A stretch of DNA of 64,000 nt from Paulinella micropora (GCA_009731375.1 BJOX01000116.1:370783-434782); one strand, 5' to 3'. Positions 10,102 through 21,600 are shown, counted from the stretch's first letter. The notes: generated from the letters alone by a model not told the origin. Made by a program: numbers and translations.

Positions 10102-13100
10102 TCACGTTTTGACTTGTTTCCGAGGTCGTCCTCGACCCCTGTGCTCTACTGCTTCCGACTGCGTCTCTTTAGCCCTTCTCTTCTTCGCCGCCACTTCTTT
10201 CTCACATCTTGGTGCACCTATCAACAAAAATGATATGCCCGCACTTTGGACTTCGTCCCAAATACGAAGCGGAATCCTCCTTTCCTCTGTTAACTCGAAC
10301 GGCATATCCAACACCACCCTTGGCATCATTTGCACCGTCCATGGTGTAAAATCCTCATCGTCCTTCTCGATGGACGCATCCCACTGCTCCAAATCTTTGC
10401 CGTCTCGAAATACTGGCGCAAAGATTCTTTCCCGCGTCATATCAATAACACTCTTGCTCCTCCAAAAGTGCATTGTCGGAGCAAGTCCCAACGCAGCCCG
10501 TACCCGCGTTCTAGGCTGTACATACGTAACCTGCATTAAAAAGAAATAATCAAAGTCCTTATCCATGACCGTATCCTCGTGCGGTCGACATAGATAGAAC
10601 TTATCAACCTGCCAGTCGATCTTAGCCACTTCCTTACCGGCTATCCACGGTTTCTTCCATACCGTGCCTTTCCGATCCGACATTTCCGATGACTTCGGAA
10701 TTTCCCTCCCATCTTTGACGTCTACCTTGACGTCCGAAGCCGAACGATCCTGTTGTCCAGCATTCCTGGCCTCAGCCTTTTCTTCCTTCTGTTGCTTTCG
10801 CAACGCCTCCTCACGCTCCTTGCGCGTAAGCAATGCTGGCGGCTGTCTAAACGCTGGTGCAATACGCCTCAGCGCTTGTTCCTCATTCTCGTCCTCCAGC
10901 AAATAAGGACTGAACTTCGCCAACCGACGAACATGAACAATCTGTTCCCTTCCACGTGCCCCCGTAGGTGCAATCTTGTAATTGTACGCACCCGTCTGAC
11001 GTACTATCTTAAATGGCCCATGCCACTTATTGTAAAACTTAATCGATACCCCTTTCGGTACCGTCGGTACATACAGCAACACTGTATCACCTTCCTTGTA
11101 CTCCACATGAGAGTACTTGCCCATTTCCTGTTCCCGCTGAACCTCTCTCAGCGTCTCCCGACACTTCTCAATCGCACTCCGTGCTTCCGCGATCGCTCGT
11201 AAGCGAACTCCTAACAGTTCACACGGTTCCCACTTATCAGGCGGAAACAACAGTTCCGTCGGCGTGTTTAACGCCCGTCCATAGACCACCTGATGCGGAC
11301 TGACACCCCGCGCGTGTCCGCCTAACGACGCCGAAGCTAAATTGTTGACAGCAAACGTGAACATAGGTACCACATATACCCAGTTAAGCTGGCTGTTCTT
11401 ACAATAAGTCTTCAACGCTGCCTTCAACGTCCTGTGAACGCGTTCAATCTTACCATTCGCCATTGGGTTAAAAGCAGTCACATACTGCCAATCGAACCCA
11501 AAGAACTTGGCAATCCTTTGCGAAACCTCATTCGCGAAACTCGTTCCTCTATCCGAAATAATCCTTCTCGGTATCCCAATACGGCCGAATACCTGATCAA
11601 TCAGCGCCGCCGCTGTCACTTCCGCTGTCACATCCGTAACAGGGACAGTAATGACATAATTGGAAGTTCGATCAATAACCGTTAAGAGATATTTGAATTT
11701 TTCCGTTCCCGCCTCTGGAAAAGGACCCACATGATCGTCAAGAGGCCCAAATACCTCCATATTATTCTCCAAGATACCCTTGAGGGCATCTCGCTCCTTC
11801 ATAGTACCTTCCCAAGTACTATATTTCTCCGCAATAGCCTTTTCCGCGGCTATCCTAGCCTCCTCAATCTCCTTATGAGAGGCCTTACGTGATAACTGCG
11901 CCACATCCTCCATCGGAATAGGCCGCTCATCCTCACGTACCATCGTCCCATGGTACCTAGTTTCCTCCTTGCCTCTCCACTGGGCAAGCTGTGCCACATG
12001 ATCTATGATAATGGCATATTGCATTGCATGCGTGCGGTGATATATACCCGATATCCAAGAGAAGGCTTGCTTTCTCACATCCGCCATCTCACGTTGCATT
12101 AACTTGGCCCCATAAGCCAACGCCTTCTCCTTCGTCCCCAATCGTAAAGCCAAGACCAGCTTATGGCCTCTATGTGGGATCGGGACCGGGTCATCAATAA
12201 GATGATCCTCTATATCCTGCCACCACATTTCCGTCCGAGTTCCCACTGGGATGACTATAGTGAAATCATCCACCGATAGCCTGTTTTTCAAGACCTCCTT
12301 AATGGCCTTGACTCCCTTAGGGAAAAACAAATTATCATCCCAGTGACTCTTCAAGAAGGCTTCTACGATCGGCTTAGGCTGCTTGACCGGCAGCTTATGT
12401 TGGGTAACATTCCAAACCACATGAGACGTCGTGGTCGAATGCACATCTATATAGACATGCTGATCACCGGCATCCTCCATGCCCGCAATCGTACCCCGCA
12501 ACAATTCCGCTTTTGCTGCGTAGAGGTGTTCCAACCTCGCGTCTATCGCGGCCACTACCGCCTCATCCTTTGCGGAATCCCTACAGTCCACGTTCACGAC
12601 CCTCACGTCGCGTGGGTCCCTGTAGGCCCAGCCAAAGGTTGTGGTCATGACATATTCCGTCTCCTGTATCTTGTCGTCAGAATTGTCAGCAACCACACTT
12701 GCTTCCCCAGAGTCCCCCGACTCTACTGTGCATACATGGAAGAACGAGGCTGTTACAGGCTCCTGAATGTGGGGTGTGACCGAAGGCTCCGTGCCCTCGG
12801 ACACCACCTTTGTCCACCCCCAGTCAGCGCGCATGACTGGTGAGACACTCACATCCAAATCGTGCGCTACCGCACATTGGCCTTCCCGCCGTAAAGGTTC
12901 ATACGGTACTACCTCGTACCGCGGAGCCACCTCGGATCCACCGTACTGCACCACGTTCAGATCCGTATAAATCCGAGCGTGCATTCGTCTGAGGTTCCGC
13001 AGCCCCAACAGGAGACCACCAGCAAAGGCTGGGACGACCCAAAACCGATGAGAGAAAGACTTCCCGTCTTTCAAAAGGAACGTAAGCATGACTGACCCTG

Positions 13101-16100
13101 AGACCCCGGTCATGCCTCCCACTCCCTTGATCCTCAACCGACACGGCCGAAACCCGTGTCTAAACCATGGTTCCCTGCTCCATAGTTCAATAAATTCCTT
13201 CCCGAGTACATTCAGAGATGCCATTGTATCATTGCCCACAATGCATTCCTGCTGTACATCCTCAATAAAAATTTTAGTGAATAATAAAGGCAATTCAGCT
13301 TTCCCCGGGCCACACCCGTCCGCTGAAAGTGCTTCATAACCACCAAAATATTTACTATCAAGCGCCTCCGACGCTAACTCCACATTAAGGTCCGTGCCTT
13401 TATTCATCACCGGACATAGAGTGTCCCTGTGACTATCAAGGTCCTCAACCTGCTCATTCTGTCCATCCTGGCCTTCCAAGGCCACCGCGTCCGTAGCTTC
13501 CTGGACTCCCCGCGTTACCACGCGTGTCCTATCATCAAATCGCAGGTCATGAGTAACCATGTCGCCTCCGTGGCCGACAGGCAACTCACCCGACTTATTC
13601 TCCCTCCCGACCTCCGAGTCAGGCGCTGGGATTGCCTCCTGGGATCCCTGGCCCCGCACTTGCATTAATGCTTTGCCCTGCACATTCACCAACATGTCCA
13701 CTAGCGTTATACCAAACGCCATACCCTGGACTTGTTGCTGCGGAGGCATCTGCCCTCCGACGGTCCCCTGACCGCCTCCCATCGGCATACCAGGAGCAGG
13801 CAAGATTGGTGCTGGAGGGATGTAAGACTGTCCCCCATAAGCAACCACCTGCTGCTGTGGCTGCCCTTGGTAGAACTGCTGCTGCATCGGCTGCCCGTAG
13901 CCTACTGGTAACTGCTGCCCCGGAGCTGGACCCGCATAGTAAGCACCTGCTCCCGCCTGCTGCATATGCGATGAGGGAAAAGTTCCCGCACCCCCCCCAT
14001 ACACATTTGCATTAGGAAAAAGGGAACTACCCTGATTGCCGCCCCACTGCGGGCTCCGATTTGAGTTGGGACGTTCCCGTGAATCTGAACGCCCTCCCCG
14101 ACGTCGCGGTGGAGATCGATCTCGGCTCCGCTCCGGTGACCTATCTCGATTCCGTGAATCGCGTCGTCCTCGGTCGTATCCGCCACGAACATGCCCTCCT
14201 CGATCGTATCCTCGTCGATCTCGGGCTTCATCCCTCTCGTCGTAATGACGACCGCCCGATACATGAGTGACCTCACGATCACTACGACGATCTCTTGACC
14301 TTGAACGACTACGTCGGTTGTCAAGGTGCCCTCGATCCGACCGATCGCTCGAACTAGACGACGAGCTCGACGAAGAACTAGCAGCCGACCTTGCTGAGGA
14401 CGCATCCGATGACCCCCGTAAATTCCATGAGGGGTCCACGGATTCATTCCCGTGCCTGCCCGGGATATCTCTTCCCATAGACGCCGGTGCGTCGCCGCCA
14501 TCTGAAGTGAGAGGGTTCCATACCCTGAACTTTTCCCATTCACCCTTCAAATAAGGTGCCTCACCAGGATCCGTCCATCCCTTCTGATCGTATGCCTTCC
14601 GATCACGATCCTGAAGGTTCTTGAGCTCCTGCGAATACTTATTCGTATTCAACAAGCCATGGAAGGGACCCACTGGATAGTCGTAGCGTACCTTCCTCAA
14701 GACTTCCTTCTGCACCGAGTCATCCCAGCCTTCAGGATGAAAATTCTGGCAATTGCTCTTGCACATGGCTCCCGATTTGAGCCACAAGGCTCCCGCCTTC
14801 TTCATGCACAACGGCCTATGCACCCTGGGGTTGTAGTATGACCTCTGGAACCGTTGACGACCTTGCCCCGGCCCCCCTTGGGGTCTCTGACCATAGAACT
14901 GAGGTCCCCTGCGCGAGTACCCCTGGCCCCAATAAACATCATCCCCGGGCTCGAATGGTCCCGCACCATCCCCTCCCCCCTGGTTCTGATTACCTTGAGT
15001 GGGAGTCCCTGACCTCGGACCCGACCACTTCCACTCATCGATGATGGTTTTCTGGACTCGACGCATGACTTTCCCCAACACGTCTTCATCCACGTTCCAT
15101 ATCTCCGGACTGGCCTCAGGGGTAGACTGTCCAGTACCCTTGAGGAGGTATTCCCATACCTCTGTGTCCGTCTGAATCTCTTTCGCCATCTTAATAAAGA
15201 CTTGATTGTTCAGATCGAACAATGCCACAGCCGTCAATTTGAAGGCTTCTGCAGGTGTGAGCATAATCACCATGTCCATTATCCTCTGGAACATGTAGTG
15301 GAGTACAGGCTTCTTATTCACCATCCACTTGACCTCCGCCTGCAGCTGACTGACCTCCTGTGACTTAGAGGCAAAAACATGGTAGCCCATCTTCTCTGCG
15401 AGCATCAGACCAATACTATCGACACACATGGCGTCGAACCGAGTAGACTGCAGCTTTCCCCAAAAAGCTGCCCACACCTCGCTTTGCATAAGCCATTCGT
15501 TGTCCACCGATGACTGACAACGAAAGAACCTATCAGCCACTATGGCCACATCCTCAGGCGTATAAATGTTAGCTGAACGACAGACCCGACGTACCTCTGT
15601 CAGCCACATACGAAGCTCAGAGATATGCCTAGGAATTGCAACCTTCTGATTGTCCAGAGCAAAAGCCTTCTGGTCACCCAGAAGGCGGTCCACATCCTTC
15701 TGGTGACGTTCAATAGTACGACGTCGTTCCTCGTCGTTCTTTTCCATCTTACGGTTCCATGACGAAACCGCAAGCTTTCGTCGTTCTGCCTGGCCATCCC
15801 AAGCCACAGCAAAATGATAAAAAGCTTTGGCCATATAAACGATGGCATCCACTACCAGCAATCGTTCCAACGTGACGAGATTTTCAGACGATCCCGCTGT
15901 AGCCCAAGTGGGCTTTGTCCCTGAGACTGCCTTGTCCCAGAAGCCATCCATTGCGTCGAAAATGGGCGTGAACACGTCGTCTATTGAGAGCACTTTAGCC
16001 CCAACACCACTCTTGGGCCGAAAAATAAAGTTGCCCATTGCGTGCACAGTGGGTGACACTCTGGCCCAAACCTGACTGTGAAACTGAGCAAACTTTTGCA

Positions 16101-16899
16101 CTTCAGTCCATCTTGGATGCCCTTGATCCAAGACATCCCAAGACGGCCAACAGCCAACCAAGTCGTACACAGGCTGTCCGTGACGTTTGACAAAGTCACG
16201 AGAAAGGTCTCCAGCCATGGCAGTGGTGCCCCAGGCTTCAGCTTGGACTTGTCCCAACCTCGCTATATTGAGATCGACCATTCCCTCCGTTGATGCCATC
16301 AATCTGGACGCATCCAGCCTCTCAGGCGTCCAGTAGTGGGTCCCCATGCCCACAGCTTCTGCAATCTGAACCACCATCTCTGCTGCCACCATAACATTGG
16401 CCACTGTGGTGCGTCCGATCACAAGTTTGTCCCACACGTTCCTCGTCGAACCAGGCGAGATAGCATTAATGCATTGTCTGACCGTCTGCAATGCCTTTGT
16501 GGACGGTAACTGGTCCGCCCAACTATCACCTGTGAGACGAAACTGCCACATCGTCTTCAAATCGTCTTCCAGACGAGCAGAGATGAAGTGCAAAGAGGGA
16601 GGTGTTCCCCCTGTTGTCGACGAACTCGACGCTGTGAGGGCTCCTGCCCCAATAAAACGTGTACCAAGAGAGGAAGGTACCAAAGACCCACCCCCCCTAG
16701 TATACGCTGGTGTAGAATAAGGGCTGCTTGCTGTCAACATCCTCCTCCTATTCTCACGTGGTAAATATCGAAATGAGAAAGAGAAGAGAGATGTGAGAAA
16801 GCAACAAATGACACACACAGCACACACACACAACTGCTCCACACACAGCTTATGAGTTATGCTGGTGACACCTGTTTCCTCCAACCGAATACAAAACAA
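10102..16899 (-). CDS. Gag-protease-integrase polyprotein, no RT found
   Basis: One frame of 2265 codons; the likely start is the second Met (MLTASSPYST, 16740). In order: a large Gag-like N-terminus; a Cys/His cluster near residue 693 (C...MCKSNCQNFH, CCCH-like); an Arg/Ser-rich SR-type tract near 845-935; a Gln/Pro/Gly-rich tract; a retropepsin-like segment near 1220 with DTMAS where DTGAS is usual and LLLGLRN as the second motif; a linker of about 350 residues; an rve integrase near 1740-1820 with VIDRTSN, ISDRGTSF and NGKIERVH (DD35E spacing); a GPF module near 1963 (KWHGPFKIV); and an AT-hook at the end (GRGRPRKQ). No YxDD or RNase H motif is present. It would package RNA and integrate the element in trans with a partner's RT. 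Confidence 0.88.
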   Translation of the reverse strand: MFCIRLEETGVTSITHKLCVEQLCVCAVCVICCFLTSLFSFSFRYLPRENRRRMLTASSPYSTPAYTRGGGSLVPSSLGTRFIGAGALTASSSSTTGGTPPSLHFISARLEDDLKTMWQFRLTGDSWADQLPSTKALQTVRQCINAISPGSTRNVWDKLVIGRTTVANVMVAAEMVVQIAEAVGMGTHYWTPERLDASRLMASTEGMVDLNIARLGQVQAEAWGTTAMAGDLSRDFVKRHGQPVYDLVGCWPSWDVLDQGHPRWTEVQKFAQFHSQVWARVSPTVHAMGNFIFRPKSGVGAKVLSIDDVFTPIFDAMDGFWDKAVSGTKPTWATAGSSENLVTLERLLVVDAIVYMAKAFYHFAVAWDGQAERRKLAVSSWNRKMEKNDEERRRTIERHQKDVDRLLGDQKAFALDNQKVAIPRHISELRMWLTEVRRVCRSANIYTPEDVAIVADRFFRCQSSVDNEWLMQSEVWAAFWGKLQSTRFDAMCVDSIGLMLAEKMGYHVFASKSQEVSQLQAEVKWMVNKKPVLHYMFQRIMDMVIMLTPAEAFKLTAVALFDLNNQVFIKMAKEIQTDTEVWEYLLKGTGQSTPEASPEIWNVDEDVLGKVMRRVQKTIIDEWKWSGPRSGTPTQGNQNQGGGDGAGPFEPGDDVYWGQGYSRRGPQFYGQRPQGGPGQGRQRFQRSYYNPRVHRPLCMKKAGALWLKSGAMCKSNCQNFHPEGWDDSVQKEVLRKVRYDYPVGPFHGLLNTNKYSQELKNLQDRDRKAYDQKGWTDPGEAPYLKGEWEKFRVWNPLTSDGGDAPASMGRDIPGRHGNESVDPSWNLRGSSDASSARSAASSSSSSSSSSSDRSDRGHLDNRRSRSRSRDRRSDREVTHVSGGRHYDERDEARDRRGYDRGGHVRGGYDRGRRDSRNRDRSPERSRDRSPPRRRGGRSDSRERPNSNRSPQWGGNQGSSLFPNANVYGGGAGTFPSSHMQQAGAGAYYAGPAPGQQLPVGYGQPMQQQFYQGQPQQQVVAYGGQSYIPPAPILPAPGMPMGGGQGTVGGQMPPQQQVQGMAFGITLVDMLVNVQGKALMQVRGQGSQEAIPAPDSEVGRENKSGELPVGHGGDMVTHDLRFDDRTRVVTRGVQEATDAVALEGQDGQNEQVEDLDSHRDTLCPVMNKGTDLNVELASEALDSKYFGGYEALSADGCGPGKAELPLLFTKIFIEDVQQECIVGNDTMASLNVLGKEFIELWSREPWFRHGFRPCRLRIKGVGGMTGVSGSVMLTFLLKDGKSFSHRFWVVPAFAGGLLLGLRNLRRMHARIYTDLNVVQYGGSEVAPRYEVVPYEPLRREGQCAVAHDLDVSVSPVMRADWGWTKVVSEGTEPSVTPHIQEPVTASFFHVCTVESGDSGEASVVADNSDDKIQETEYVMTTTFGWAYRDPRDVRVVNVDCRDSAKDEAVVAAIDARLEHLYAAKAELLRGTIAGMEDAGDQHVYIDVHSTTTSHVVWNVTQHKLPVKQPKPIVEAFLKSHWDDNLFFPKGVKAIKEVLKNRLSVDDFTIVIPVGTRTEMWWQDIEDHLIDDPVPIPHRGHKLVLALRLGTKEKALAYGAKLMQREMADVRKQAFSWISGIYHRTHAMQYAIIIDHVAQLAQWRGKEETRYHGTMVREDERPIPMEDVAQLSRKASHKEIEEARIAAEKAIAEKYSTWEGTMKERDALKGILENNMEVFGPLDDHVGPFPEAGTEKFKYLLTVIDRTSNYVITVPVTDVTAEVTAAALIDQVFGRIGIPRRIISDRGTSFANEVSQRIAKFFGFDWQYVTAFNPMANGKIERVHRTLKAALKTYCKNSQLNWVYVVPMFTFAVNNLASASLGGHARGVSPHQVVYGRALNTPTELLFPPDKWEPCELLGVRLRAIAEARSAIEKCRETLREVQREQEMGKYSHVEYKEGDTVLLYVPTVPKGVSIKFYNKWHGPFKIVRQTGAYNYKIAPTGARGREQIVHVRRLAKFSPYLLEDENEEQALRRIAPAFRQPPALLTRKEREEALRKQQKEEKAEARNAGQQDRSASDVKVDVKDGREIPKSSEMSDRKGTVWKKPWIAGKEVAKIDWQVDKFYLCRPHEDTVMDKDFDYFFLMQVTYVQPRTRVRAALGLAPTMHFWRSKSVIDMTRERIFAPVFRDGKDLEQWDASIEKDDEDFTPWTVQMMPRVVLDMPFELTEERRIPLRIWDEVQSAGISFLLIGAPRCEKEVAAKKRRAKETQSEAVEHRGRGRPRKQVKT

Positions 16900-17119
16900 A
16901 TGTGCGTGCTCCTACACCTCACACACAATCTGTTTCTATCCCTCTCCCCCTAAGGAGAGCTCAACTGTCTAAAGCAAAACTTGAAAAAAGTCAACACCCT
17001 TTTCTGTCGGAAATTCCGAGGTGTCAAAACCTCAAGAAAAACAAGGCAAGAAAAACGTGAGAACTTGACCTTTTCGTGAACCTCACGAAAAGCAAAAGCA
17101 AAACCCCGTTCAATTTTTG

Positions 17120-17131
17120 TTAGTGGCTCCA
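17120..17131 (-). promoter_or_regulatory. Primer-binding site
   Basis: Minus strand TGGAGCCACTAAC begins two bases inside the 5' LTR, the usual place and TGG start for a tRNA-primed binding site. The tRNA is not identified. Confidence 0.65.
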
Positions 17132-17133
17132 GA

Positions 17134-17263
17134 TGTAACCGGAACAGCTACTCTGACACTTAGTCGTACCTCAACTGGAGAGGGGCAGACCAAGCATAAG
17201 AGTCAAGTAACGACAAGCCGGACAACACTTGATGCCACTATGTAATGTACGGGCCGGCCGACA
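17134..17263 (-). repeat. 5' LTR (130 bp)
   Basis: Identical to 9678-9807. On the minus strand this is the upstream LTR and would hold the promoter. About 230 bases separate it from the first possible start codon. Confidence 0.95.
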
Positions 17264-17340
17264 ATTTTTAGGTTCTTTTTCTGGTGGTGAATTTCTAATG
17301 ATTGTTTTTCTCTCAATTCGCGCTCATTATTTTCGTCCAT
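17264..17340 (-). pseudogene. N-terminal piece of the Polinton integrase
   Basis: Minus-strand frame MDENNERELREKQ... that runs into the LTR. It is in the same frame as the integrase remainder at 9677 once one target-duplication copy is discounted. It is short and hydrophilic, so the original N-terminus may extend further upstream through another frameshift. Confidence 0.6.
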
Positions 17341-17459
17341 ATTGAAATATATTAATAACCAAAAACATTTATTCCAATTAAAGAATTTATATGTTTCATT
17401 GATTGTAAATGTCTGGATTTGTTTCTTAAAGAATGAGTTATACCACATACACATTGATT

Positions 17460-17948
17460 GTTTCTGTTTCTTTTCAAGTATGTTTCTTCTTTTCGTGTTT
17501 CAAACATTTTCTTAATTTTTTCTTTATTTTTTTGGTAGTATTTGTCGCTATAGGCTTTTAATTTCTCTTGATGTTTTTCTTTTAATTCTTTTCTGTAATT
17601 TTCAAAATGTTCTTTATTATCTTCTCTATATTGTTTCCAATTCCTTCCAGCAATAATTTTATTTATGCAATCAATGCTTCGTATTATTTCTCCTTCTCGT
17701 TTTTAAAGTTCATTCTTGGAATTACAAGGAAAATTTTCATATAATTCAATATAGCATGTTTTCTTTTCTAAAATTTTAAAAGCATTCATATTACAATTTC
17801 TTTTGCCATTAATTACACAAGTTTTATAAAATCCTTTATGTTTGGCTAATCTAGTTGATAAAAAATTTTCTGTCGTTGAACCAACATATACATCATTACT
17901 TTCCATCGATCGCAATGTGTAGATTTTTGCTTTTGAATAGTCAGGCAT
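17460..17948 (-). pseudogene. GIY-YIG endonuclease
   Basis: Starts MPDYSKAKIYTLRSM and has VYVGSTT, the two halves of the GIY-YIG motif, then STRLAKHKGFYK and a Glu-containing ELYENFPCNSK. The first ORF stops at a TAA (17705-17703), but the same frame continues with REGEIIRS, INKIIAGRNWKQYREDN and a Lys-rich tail, which is typical of GIY-YIG proteins of large DNA viruses. So the gene has one in-frame stop. It would nick DNA. It lies beside the integrase on the same strand. Confidence 0.75.
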
Positions 17949-18049
17949 TTTTATCTTTTTTTATCTTTTACATATATGTGTCATTTGTTTAAATGTTAAA
18001 TGGAATAGATAAGTGGGATTAAAACTTAAGAAACATCCGCGAGACATCA

Positions 18050-18412
18050 TCATTCTTTTTTCTTTTTTTTAGCACCACCAGAAGATTGATTATACACTTT
18101 TACACTCACACTGCTAGATTTTTTACCTCTCCCCTTTTTAGGCTTCGGTTCTTCTTCATCACTACTCTCGCTTTCACTTTCTTCACTCTCCTGCTCAGGC
18201 TGAGGCTCTGGCTTCTTGCTCTTCTTCTTTTCTATCTTAGTTTCTGCTTTCGCTATTTTTGTTTTCATCTTAGCCATCTTTTCAGCAATGATATCAGTGA
18301 AATCAACCTCATCTTCACTCTCACTCTGCTCTTGTGAGATATCATCATCTTGTTCATTAATAATATCCTTAGCCAATTTCTTTTCTTCAATTTGTTTTAT
18401 TCGCTCCTCCAT
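18050..18412 (-). CDS. Highly charged protein, unknown function
   Basis: 120 residues from MEERIKQIEEKK. It has an acidic block (SQEQSESEDEVDF), a coiled-coil-like Lys/Ala block, then EPQPEQESEESESESSDEEE and a Lys-rich end (GGAKKKKKE). The frame is open further upstream to about 18560 (IEEVLWKGIKAKAKQRK) except for a TAA at about 18446, so the real gene may be longer and broken. Charge pattern suggests nucleic acid or histone binding; no domain recognised. Confidence 0.5.
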   Translation of the reverse strand: MEERIKQIEEKKLAKDIINEQDDDISQEQSESEDEVDFTDIIAEKMAKMKTKIAKAETKIEKKKSKKPEPQPEQESEESESESSDEEEPKPKKGRGKKSSSVSVKVYNQSSGGAKKKKKE

Positions 18413-18628
18413 ATCATCGTCTTCTTGCTTTACAGCATTTCGGTATTATGCCAAAACATTTTTAGCATGTTCCATTTTTCGTTGTTTCGCTTTCGCTTTT
18501 ATTCCTTTCCACAGCACTTCCTCAATTCTTACGACTTGCTTCGGGAGACGGCATTTCAAAATACTAAAAATATATTAATCTTAGTATTTTTTAATAAATA
18601 ATAAATATTTAATAACTTAATATATACA

Positions 18629-21600
18629 ATGGGTAGTCAATATAAGTCGCTCTTAGGCTTGAATGAAATCGCCACAGACAGCCTTTCAATCGCAAACTTA
18701 GATTTAACCAATACCAACATAGTAGGCTTAAATACAGACAGAGTTCCAGAAGATGCCGAACCAATAAATCTTTATTATACTGACGACCGATTTGATACAC
18801 GACTGGCTACCAAAAGCACGACAGACCTAAAAGAAGGACTTAATTATTATTGGACTGATAACCGCTTTAACACACGTCTTGCTTTAAAATCAACAACAAA
18901 CCTAAAAGAAGGACTTAATTATTATTGGACTGATAACCGCTTTGACACACGTCTTGCTTTAAAATCAACAACAGACCTAAAAGAAGGACTTAATTATTAT
19001 TAGACTGATAACCGCTTTGACACACGTCTTGCTTTAAAATCAAAATCAGACATCAAAGAAGGAAAAAATTTATACTACACAGAACAACGAGTAAGGGATA
19101 ATGATGAGGTCAAAGCCTCAACTCAACACCGCTCTAATACTTCCAATCCGCACCAAACCAGTTTATACAATTTGATAGACACAAACATATCCGCACCATT
19201 GGTCGGTCAATACTTAACATATAATGATGTAGATGGTAAATGGAGGAATACCACCCTCGGTTCAATTGATACACTTTCAGATGTAGTCATAACCGCACCA
19301 ATAGCCGCTAATAGTTATCTCACATATAATTCAATAAACTGGGTAAATAAAACATTTCCGATAAATGTTGATGTTTTCGGCAATATTAATAATATGGGAG
19401 GGTATTTGAATATAACAGGAGTAAATTTACTAAATATCAAAGATGTTGATGAATGGATATTTGAGCATAATGATAATAATAATAAAGTTTCAGCAGGTGG
19501 AAGTATAGATAGCCACAGCGATGTGACAGTAACAGGCTTCCCAGCAGATAATCAATTACTCATTTATAGCACAGGACAATAGAGAAATACGACTTCACCC
19601 TTTCTGAGATTAGACGACACTGCCAGCATGACGGGAGGACTACATATGAACAGCCAAAACATTACAAATGTAAATCAACTAAATGGTAGGGCTATCGCAA
19701 CTTGGTTATCAGAGCACGACTCCAACAACGCGAAAGTGTCGGCAAGTGGAAGTATTGATACACATAGTGATGTGATTATAACAACAGCAATAGATAATCA
19801 ACTGCTTATTTATAGCACAAGACAATGGCCGTCAGTATGACAGGTGCATTAAATATGGGTGGTTATGCTATTTCAGGTGCTTCTACATATAATGGAATTA
19901 ATCTCACCACTCTTGCAGTTGATGGTTCGGTAGTTAAACTAACAGGAGACCAAACCATAGTAGGAACCAAAACATTCAGCAACATAATAAATGCTAGTGC
20001 GGATATTGATATGAAAAGCCAAAGCATAACAAATGTTAATCTTGTTGATGGTGTGGATGTTTCTGTTCTTGATACTTCTGTAGTTAAATTAACAGGAGAC
20101 CAAACCATAGCAGGCAATAAAAAATTTACATCAGTTTTAGAAGTAAGTGGTTCATCAAATCCTGCTTCTTTTGACGGCATTGGCATCGCCTTTGATACAA
20201 AAATAGGAATGATTGCAGCACACAAAATAGCAACAGCGACATTTTATCCGATACAAATAACTGGTTCGTATGTAGAGTTATATTCAGGTAATACTTAAAT
20301 TATAACTGCAACTGGAACAACATTAAGTTTGAACAACAACAGAATAACAAACGTAGCCACACCATCAGCAACAACGGACGGAGCAAACAAAAGTTATGTG
20401 GATACATTAGACATACAAAATGTAAAACTAACACAGACCAAACCATAACAGGAAGTAAAACATTTAATGGGGCAAGCACTACGATGAAATATCTAACTTT
20501 AACACAAACGGCTGATTTTAATAATCAAGTTATCATTAATGGTGGAAATATAACATATAATGGGGCTCGGATATTAAACCAAAATGGAGGAGATATATTC
20601 TTTTCACAGACATCAGGTGATTATCAATATTTCTTATTTACTCTAAATACTGCTACAAGTGGAACCGCGAACCAAAGAGGTTATGTATTCACGAATGTAG
20701 CATTTGATGTAAAAGGAGCGGGACTTTATATTTCAAAACTTTTGGATAATAAAAGTGCTTCATCTGACATTGTCCGTTTTAACCATGCTGGTGGTATGCG
20801 GTTTTATGGGGACTTAGATATGAACTCAAACAACATAACAAGTGCTGGAACAATAACGGGAACATCAATCACTTCAACTGCTGGCATGACTACAACAACA
20901 TTAACGGCAAGCGATAAAATAACAACAGCAACAGGCAAACAAATAATTATAGGAAACACAACAAAAGGAATAGGTACGACAGCGGGTTTAGAATTGTATG
21001 GGACTTTTAATAATAATACTGCTGGAGCACATATACAAGCGATTACAACAGAAGATATATATCCTACATTTGGACTATTTAATTTAGGACATAATAGCAT
21101 AAATATGGCTTTTGATGCTTATTTAGATGGCACGGGATGGAAATCAAGTTGTGTGAGTTCAAACTTTTTAATTAATAAATTTTCCAACAAACTTAGATTT
21201 TTGTATGATAGTGGGAGAACCGTTGGAAATGCTATTCCTTGGTCTGTGGCTCTTGACTTGATACAGCAGGCTTATTAACAACCAAGGCAATAACAGCGAG
21301 TGGGACGATAACGGCAAATGCGGGGGTATCAACAACAACATTAACAGCAAGTGGATTAATAACGGCGAATGCGGGAATTACATATTCTGGGGTGCTAACG
21401 ACCACAATTAATAATGGAGCGAAAATAGGAATTCAAGGACAAACAGACGGGACGAATGCGAGAGGAATATTTGTATGGGATACTGCTGATCCAAACTGGG
21501 GGATTCAGATGTCTCAGTCTGGAGCAAATAAAGCATTAAATGGAGGAACAGCACCAGCAGGAGGAGTAGGCGGAGGATTAACTTCTTATGCTTTTAGATT

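Larger units (their letters stand above)
9678..17263 (-). mobile_element. LTR retrotransposon inserted in the Polinton integrase gene
   Basis: A 7586-bp element, minus strand, with identical 130-bp LTRs ending TG...CA, a primer-binding site beside the 5' LTR, a polypurine tract beside the 3' LTR and one long Gag-protease-integrase frame. Identical LTRs mean a recent insertion, later than the arrival of the Polinton. I see no reverse transcriptase or RNase H motifs, so it probably depends on enzymes supplied by another element. Integrase with a GPF motif and gene order suggest a Ty3/gypsy relative. Confidence 0.93.

Noticed and set aside
10109-16720. Many plus-strand and alternative minus-strand frames inside the LTR element
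   Set aside because: Shadows of the long Gag-integrase frame; none has motifs of its own.
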